From Candidatus Omnitrophota bacterium (GTDB taxonomy: Bacteria; Omnitrophota; Gorgyraeia; Gygaellales; Profunditerraquicolaceae), in assembly GCA_030691585.1 (NCBI GenBank), contig JAUYEC010000182.1, positions 1 to 9,135 on the forward strand: a stretch of 9,135 bases of DNA. The letters are read 5' to 3'. Position numbers and translations under genes: made by a program. Numbering within the stretch: the first letter of the stretch is position 1; each line of letters starts with the position of its first letter. Positions 6,601 through 9,135 of the stretch are shown in pieces. The notes under the pieces were generated by a model. It made no database searches, was not told where the DNA came from, and was given only the letters and a program-made list of their open reading frames with translations.

Positions 6601-9135
6601 CCTCTGGGCAGGAAGGCGGTTACGGTATATGACGATTCCCGGTCTTATCCGGTGCGGATCACTAACGCCTTGGGGCACAGTGCCGAAACCGTCTATTACG
6701 GTATTAATGAGTCTACTGCCGACGCAATAGCGGGCAGCGGCCTGCCGGGGCAGGTAAAATCCGCGCAAGACCTGAACAAACAAAAATCATACAATATTTA
6801 TGATGCGCTTGGCAGGCCGCTTAAAGGTATCGGCCCTCTTGATGCCGAAAATGCTCCCGGCGTCGCCTACGAGTATGATTTGAGCAGGTGCCCGGCCAAG
6901 ATAACCAAGAAAGTCAAAGCCGGTTATGGCGTGGCCCCGGAATACTTGGCCGCTTATCAGTTTTCCGACGGATTGGGCCGCGTCGTCGAAATCAAATCTC
7001 CCGCTCAGGCCGGGCCGCAGGGGCAGGCGCGCCAGGTCATCTCCGGTATCGTCAAGTATGATGCCCGCGGATCAATAAAGGAAAAATATCTGCCATATTT
7101 TGTAAACGCGACCGCGGAATTTGCGCCTCCTGATTATGCGACTCATCACGTTACCTATACATATGACAGTCTCGGCCGCCTGGTCCGCGTGGATAACCCA
7201 GACAACTCTTGTTCTCAAGTAGCATATACGCTATGGAAAAAGACATTTACCGATGCAAAAGCGCATTCCACGTCCGAATACTACGATGCTTATGGAAGGA
7301 TTACCAAGGTAGAAGAAAATAATTCCGGGCAGATCTATAAGACGCTGTATGTTTACGACATTCTCGGGAACCTTACCCGGCTTACCGATAATCAAAACAA
7401 CGTTACCGATATCCGGTATGACTCGCTTGGCCGTAAGATCCGGATGGATGACCCGGACATGGGTATTTGGAATTATGAATATGATAAAGCCGGAAACTTG
7501 GTAAAGCAGACTGACGCCAAGGGCCAGGTTTTAGTCTTTGACTACGATAATATCAACAGGTTGGTAAAGAAGTCATTGCGTGGCCCCGCAGGGGCCGAAA
7601 CAATCGCCTTATATTCCTATGATGATTCGGAAAAGCATAATTGTATTGGCCGTCTATCCAAAGTGTCCGATCAATCCGGTTTTACCGATTTCTTCTATGA
7701 TGAGTTGGGCAGAGAAGTAAAGTCGATTAAATCCGTTTCCGGAGTGGGAGCCTATATGGTCGAGCGCACCTATGATGCTTTAGACAGGCTGGCGGCATTA
7801 AAGTATCCTGACGGAGAGGTTTTGGCCTATTTCTATAATCCACAGGGAATCGAAAAAGTAAACGGACAAAAAGAATATGTTTCAAAAATTGAATACACTG
7901 CGACCGGACAGATTGCGTTGATCAAGTACGGCAACGGCTCCGAAACAAAATATAATTATGACGCAAAGACCCTGAGACTTTCAAACCTGGAGACCCAATC
8001 GCCTTACGGCAAGATCCAGGACCTTAGTTATCAATTTGATAAAGCAGGCAATGTAAGTGAACTTAAGGATTATATCAATACCGCCACGCAATCTTTCCAA
8101 TATGATGATCTGAACCGTCTTACGCGGGCGCAGGGGGCCTACGGTGATTTTAAATATATATATGATTCGATCGGTAACATGACGCAGAAGGAAGGGATGA
8201 GTTTGTCCTACGGGCAGAACGGAAAACTGCCCCATGCCGTTACGTCATTGCGAGGCGCCGCGGGCGCCGAAGCAATCTCGATTTCCTATGACGACAACGG
8301 CAACATGGCCAAAAAGGGCGATTTAAATTTATTTTATGATCCTGAAAATCGCCTGGTCAAGACTGAAGATAAATCCTCCGCGCCTGTTGCTCAGACGATA
8401 ACCGTTGATCTGGTTTTAAATCCCGGATGGAACTTTATTTCCTTGCCGATACTGCCGCCCGACCTGAAAATTTCTTCGGTCCTATCCGGGATATCCGGCA
8501 AATACGACCAGGTATCGCGGTATAATCCCGCAGCCAAGAAATTCGAACATTATGCCGGCATTGCCAAATACGATCAGTTTGACACGTTTGAATACGGCCG
8601 GGGCTATCAAATATATATCAATAGTGCAATGCCGGTTGTCCTTTCAGTGACCGGAATACTGCCTTTATCCAAGGCCGTATCGCTTGCGGCTGGCACAGAT
8701 CTTATATTTTCCCCTAAAAGTATGGATACGGCCGTTGAAACAGCGCTTGCGCCGCTAAAATTAGGAGTTAACTATTCCAAGGTTTTATTCTATAATGCCT
8801 CAAGCGGTTCATTCCAGGAATGTTCCGCCGCTAAAAAAGAATTTACCGTATTAAAACCTGGCGTTGCCTATTATCTTTATTGCCCAAAAGCAGTAAGCTG
8901 GGCTATATCAAATCCGCCGGCTTCGGCTTCCGCGGCCTTTACCTATGACGGCGACGGGGGAAGGGTAAAACGGACGACGAACGACGGACGACGAACGACG
9001 GTATACATCGGCTCGCTCTTTGAAATAGGCCCCTCCGGTTCAACCTCAAAGCACATCTTCTCCGGGGCTAATAGGGTTTGCGATATACGGACGACGAACG
9101 ACGGAATACGGACGACGAATTATTACCACTCCGAC
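3601..9135 (+). CDS. Giant secreted SpvB / FG-GAP / TcdB-middle / RHS protein (3' end beyond window)
   Basis: The frame runs 1845 codons without a stop to the window edge. Residues 1-29 are a Sec signal peptide (cut after SFA, before EQG). About 96-360 match the SpvB/TcaC N-terminal domain (DLFTGRAQMSIPIYLPGG, NSSSGNGFLGMGWSM). About 375-725 hold six FG-GAP/VCBS calcium-loop repeats, a propeller. About 730-880 resemble the TcdB middle region (AANGLGGESAIEY, REFRGFGYVKAID). From about 885 there are some 18 YD/RHS repeats, and the RHS-core hallmark YYHSD occupies the last residues. This order is that of Tc-toxin TcB-TcC cocoons, hollow shells that enclose a C-terminal toxin. No Shine-Dalgarno site is near the ATG; the upstream stop is three bases away, so coupling is likely. 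Whether it carries a toxin is unknown because the tip is missing. Confidence 0.92.
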   Translation, partial: MKRKLFRITSLVLVVTHLSLVCLRDVSFAEQGEQIPPVPQGIDFEQLGKVPDMTGHGVPAGGAAPMKLMAAGAVSSGGGASATFFQKENHTASDKFNRILESVSPDLFTGRAQMSIPIYLPGGARDIKPPISINYNSSSGNGFLGMGWSMDMGSIIRSTKKGVPKYDSNDTFAAFSEELVNIGTNEYRSKIEGGFIKYVFTGNSWEGVDKSGRKYYFGTSGNSRLNTAKGTFSWALDKICDVQGNYLSVTYYPQQGNVLYLKDISYTANDKGSLPANYRVAFSYENRNDISFSYAIGDQIKLDQRLSSIEVHFGQSRLVRRYNFLYSYSSSTGRSLLSKVVELGSDGQTASPALTFTYCSNTGGWSADQEKWHIPDGDFINSGYDKGRRVYDLNGDGMFDFVIACYDPSESDGRQYLRETHLNTADGFMSKPEWWPVPIGYFAYSVGAGVFWDDGRRLVDLTGDGIPEMLAGTLWDPATGASGRHKDAYEFKYLDRTNPGWAQAPQWNLPDGYFVYGNKLDGGKRFADLNGDGLNDLSVAMDDIRWSLRNWDHDPGSVNTYMNTGSGWRQDNRWNSPDGYFVTNSGDGGRRLTDINGDGLADWLVASDGHKATYLNTGSGWVRNDVFNIPDGDFSSGGRDQGRMLVDINGDGLSDLVIARSGYHAVYLNTGSGWRRDDSFNIPDGDFVDSDGRDQGRYLADLDGDGVVDICIAKDGYKKAYLNLAGPADLLVKAANGLGGESAIEYTPSTRYYNYYPNKTGKLPFAVQTVSKITASDGLGSSYSTSYSYSDGYFDSAEREFRGFGYVKAIDAEGNYSESYFNQDSIYKGRLSRQQQKDASGNVLSKAENTWKSAQLYPGINFPYLAQADNFIYDPSNVNNFKHTQLKYEYDGYGNPLKVFSYGDAGIGEDNKTQVTEYVYNKDIRLLSQPKYAYLLDPSGKKVSEKWFYYDGNKNVDDVPSAGKLTKEEALLRNPITGAEERISVFYEYDDYGNLISKTDPLGRKAVTVYDDSRSYPVRITNALGHSAETVYYGINESTADAIAGSGLPGQVKSAQDLNKQKSYNIYDALGRPLKGIGPLDAENAPGVAYEYDLSRCPAKITKKVKAGYGVAPEYLAAYQFSDGLGRVVEIKSPAQAGPQGQARQVISGIVKYDARGSIKEKYLPYFVNATAEFAPPDYATHHVTYTYDSLGRLVRVDNPDNSCSQVAYTLWKKTFTDAKAHSTSEYYDAYGRITKVEENNSGQIYKTLYVYDILGNLTRLTDNQNNVTDIRYDSLGRKIRMDDPDMGIWNYEYDKAGNLVKQTDAKGQVLVFDYDNINRLVKKSLRGPAGAETIALYSYDDSEKHNCIGRLSKVSDQSGFTDFFYDELGREVKSIKSVSGVGAYMVERTYDALDRLAALKYPDGEVLAYFYNPQGIEKVNGQKEYVSKIEYTATGQIALIKYGNGSETKYNYDAKTLRLSNLETQSPYGKIQDLSYQFDKAGNVSELKDYINTATQSFQYDDLNRLTRAQGAYGDFKYIYDSIGNMTQKEGMSLSYGQNGKLPHAVTSLRGAAGAEAISISYDDNGNMAKKGDLNLFYDPENRLVKTEDKSSAPVAQTITVDLVLNPGWNFISLPILPPDLKISSVLSGISGKYDQVSRYNPAAKKFEHYAGIAKYDQFDTFEYGRGYQIYINSAMPVVLSVTGILPLSKAVSLAAGTDLIFSPKSMDTAVETALAPLKLGVNYSKVLFYNASSGSFQECSAAKKEFTVLKPGVAYYLYCPKAVSWAISNPPASASAAFTYDGDGGRVKRTTNDGRRTTVYIGSLFEIGPSGSTSKHIFSGANRVCDIRTTNDGIRTTNYYHSD
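4774..5727 (+). repeat. Six FG-GAP/VCBS calcium-binding repeats in the RHS protein
   Basis: Calcium-loop motifs of the form D-x-(N/D/T)-G-D-G start at residues 392 (DLNGDGMFD), 460 (DLTGDGIPE), 528 (DLNGDGLND), 594 (DINGDGLAD), 647 (DINGDGLSD) and 701 (DLDGDGVVD). Spacing is 68, 68, 66, 53 and 54 residues. The later units share NTGSGW and IPDGDF blocks, so they arose by duplication. Repeats of this kind form beta-propeller blades; in Tc toxins the TcB propeller is the gate that docks on the TcA pore. No TcA-like gene is in this window. Confidence 0.85.
7573..7607 (+). repeat. 35-bp palindromic element in the RHS frame, copy 1
   Basis: It begins TCATTGCG and ends ACAATCGC, with an inner hairpin GGCCCC, GCA, GGGGCC. 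It is read in frame as SLRGPAGAETIA between two YD repeats. Copy 2 at 8245-8279 matches at 29 of 35 bases. Confidence 0.75.
8245..8279 (+). repeat. 35-bp palindromic element in the RHS frame, copy 2
   Basis: It begins TCATTGCGAGG and ends GAAGCAATCTC, with an inner hairpin GGCGCC, GCG, GGCGCC and an outer ATTGC/GCAAT pair. It is read in frame as SLRGAAGAEAIS. From memory, the TCATTGCGAGG to GAAGCAATCTC pattern is a dispersed palindromic repeat common in intergenic DNA of several phyla. Here it is coding sequence. Confidence 0.75.
8401..8910 (+). other. GWNFISLP domain inserted between RHS-core repeats
   Basis: Residues about 1601-1770 do not resemble YD repeats. They open with LVLNPGWNFISLPILPPD, a motif I recall from extracellular 'GWNLISLP' beta domains. 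The segment is internally duplicated. First half: GWNFISLP, then YDQVSRYNPAAKKFEHY, then YGRGYQIYI. Second half: GTDLIFSPK, then YSKVLFYNASSGSFQEC, then LKPGVAYYLYCP. It separates FYDPENRLVKT from FTYDGDGGRVKR, which are normally nearly adjacent in RHS cores. Function unknown; possibly a surface decoration or adhesive domain. Confidence 0.7.
8971..9001 (+). repeat. Two tandem copies of a 14-bp repeat in the RHS core
   Basis: CGGACGACGAACGA occurs at 8971-8984 and again at 8985-8998, followed by CGG. The 14-bp period is not a multiple of three, so the copies are read in different phases (RTTND, then GRRTT), yet the frame stays open. Confidence 0.8.
9085..9119 (+). repeat. Second cluster of the CGGACGACGAA repeat, 21-bp period
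   Basis: The unit ATACGGACGACGAACGACGGA (IRTTNDG) is followed by a partial second copy ending at GACGAA. This period keeps frame. The core CGGACGACGAA is the same as at 8971 and 8985. It lies directly before the YYHSD core motif. Confidence 0.75.

Larger units (their letters stand above)
6262..8376 (+). repeat. RHS/YD repeat shell region
   Basis: Degenerate YxYDxxGRL-type repeats run from residue 888 (YEYDGYGNPLKV) to about 1592. Examples are YTYDSLGRLVRV, YVYDILGNLTRL, YEYDKAGNLVKQ, YIYDSIGNMTQK and LFYDPENRLVKT. Proteins of this type wrap such repeats into a spiral shell around a C-terminal cargo. The series is broken by foreign-looking inserts listed separately, then resumes at FTYDGDGGRVKR (1780-1791). 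Confidence 0.85.

Overview
The window looks like accessory DNA from a Gram-negative, probably uncultivated bacterium. A C-terminal-aromatic beta-barrel protein, Sec signal peptides, an SpvB/RHS giant protein, and GTAGGGACAG- and TCATTGCG-type palindromic repeats remind me of Omnitrophota-like or Desantisbacteria-like groundwater genomes. That placement is recalled and inferred, not proven by a marker gene. All real genes lie on the + strand.

Layout. Bases 12-1412 are a complete-looking IS256-family insertion sequence: imperfect 26-bp terminal inverted repeats around one DDE transposase with D176, D241 and E348. It abuts, and appears to have removed the 5' end of, an outer-membrane beta-barrel gene (about 1413-2147) that has no ATG and no signal peptide. 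Bases 2148-2400 hold a good sigma70-like promoter (TTGACA, 17 bp, TATATA) followed by a highly structured leader. The leader has two dispersed-repeat palindromes, two small hairpins and a textbook intrinsic terminator ending 22 bp before the next likely start codon.

Next come three same-frame, tightly spaced genes. The first (2401-2886) is a secreted Ig-like protein ending in the front part of an F5/8C (discoidin) domain. The second (2890-3597) has its own signal peptide, the rest of that discoidin domain and a second Ig-like domain. The third (3601 to the window end, 1845 codons without a stop) is a giant secreted SpvB / FG-GAP / TcdB-middle / RHS protein, with the domain order of the Tc-toxin B-C 'cocoon'. 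Removing 150 bp (2881-3030) would fuse the first two genes into one with an intact discoidin domain, so they look like one carbohydrate-binding accessory gene split by an in-frame insert. The RHS gene is cut by the window edge at the YYHSD element of the RHS core, so its variable C-terminal tip, where a toxin would sit, is not visible.

Most unusual is how often repeat DNA lies inside coding sequence in a readable frame. A 31-bp palindrome lies in a signal-peptide region. Two related 35-bp elements with paired, compensatory base changes lie in RHS loops. Four copies of a CGGACGACGAA core sit at two RHS-core loops. A roughly 170-residue GWNFISLP domain with internal two-fold symmetry is inserted between RHS-core repeats. 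The RHS shell seems to act as a landing zone for such sequences.
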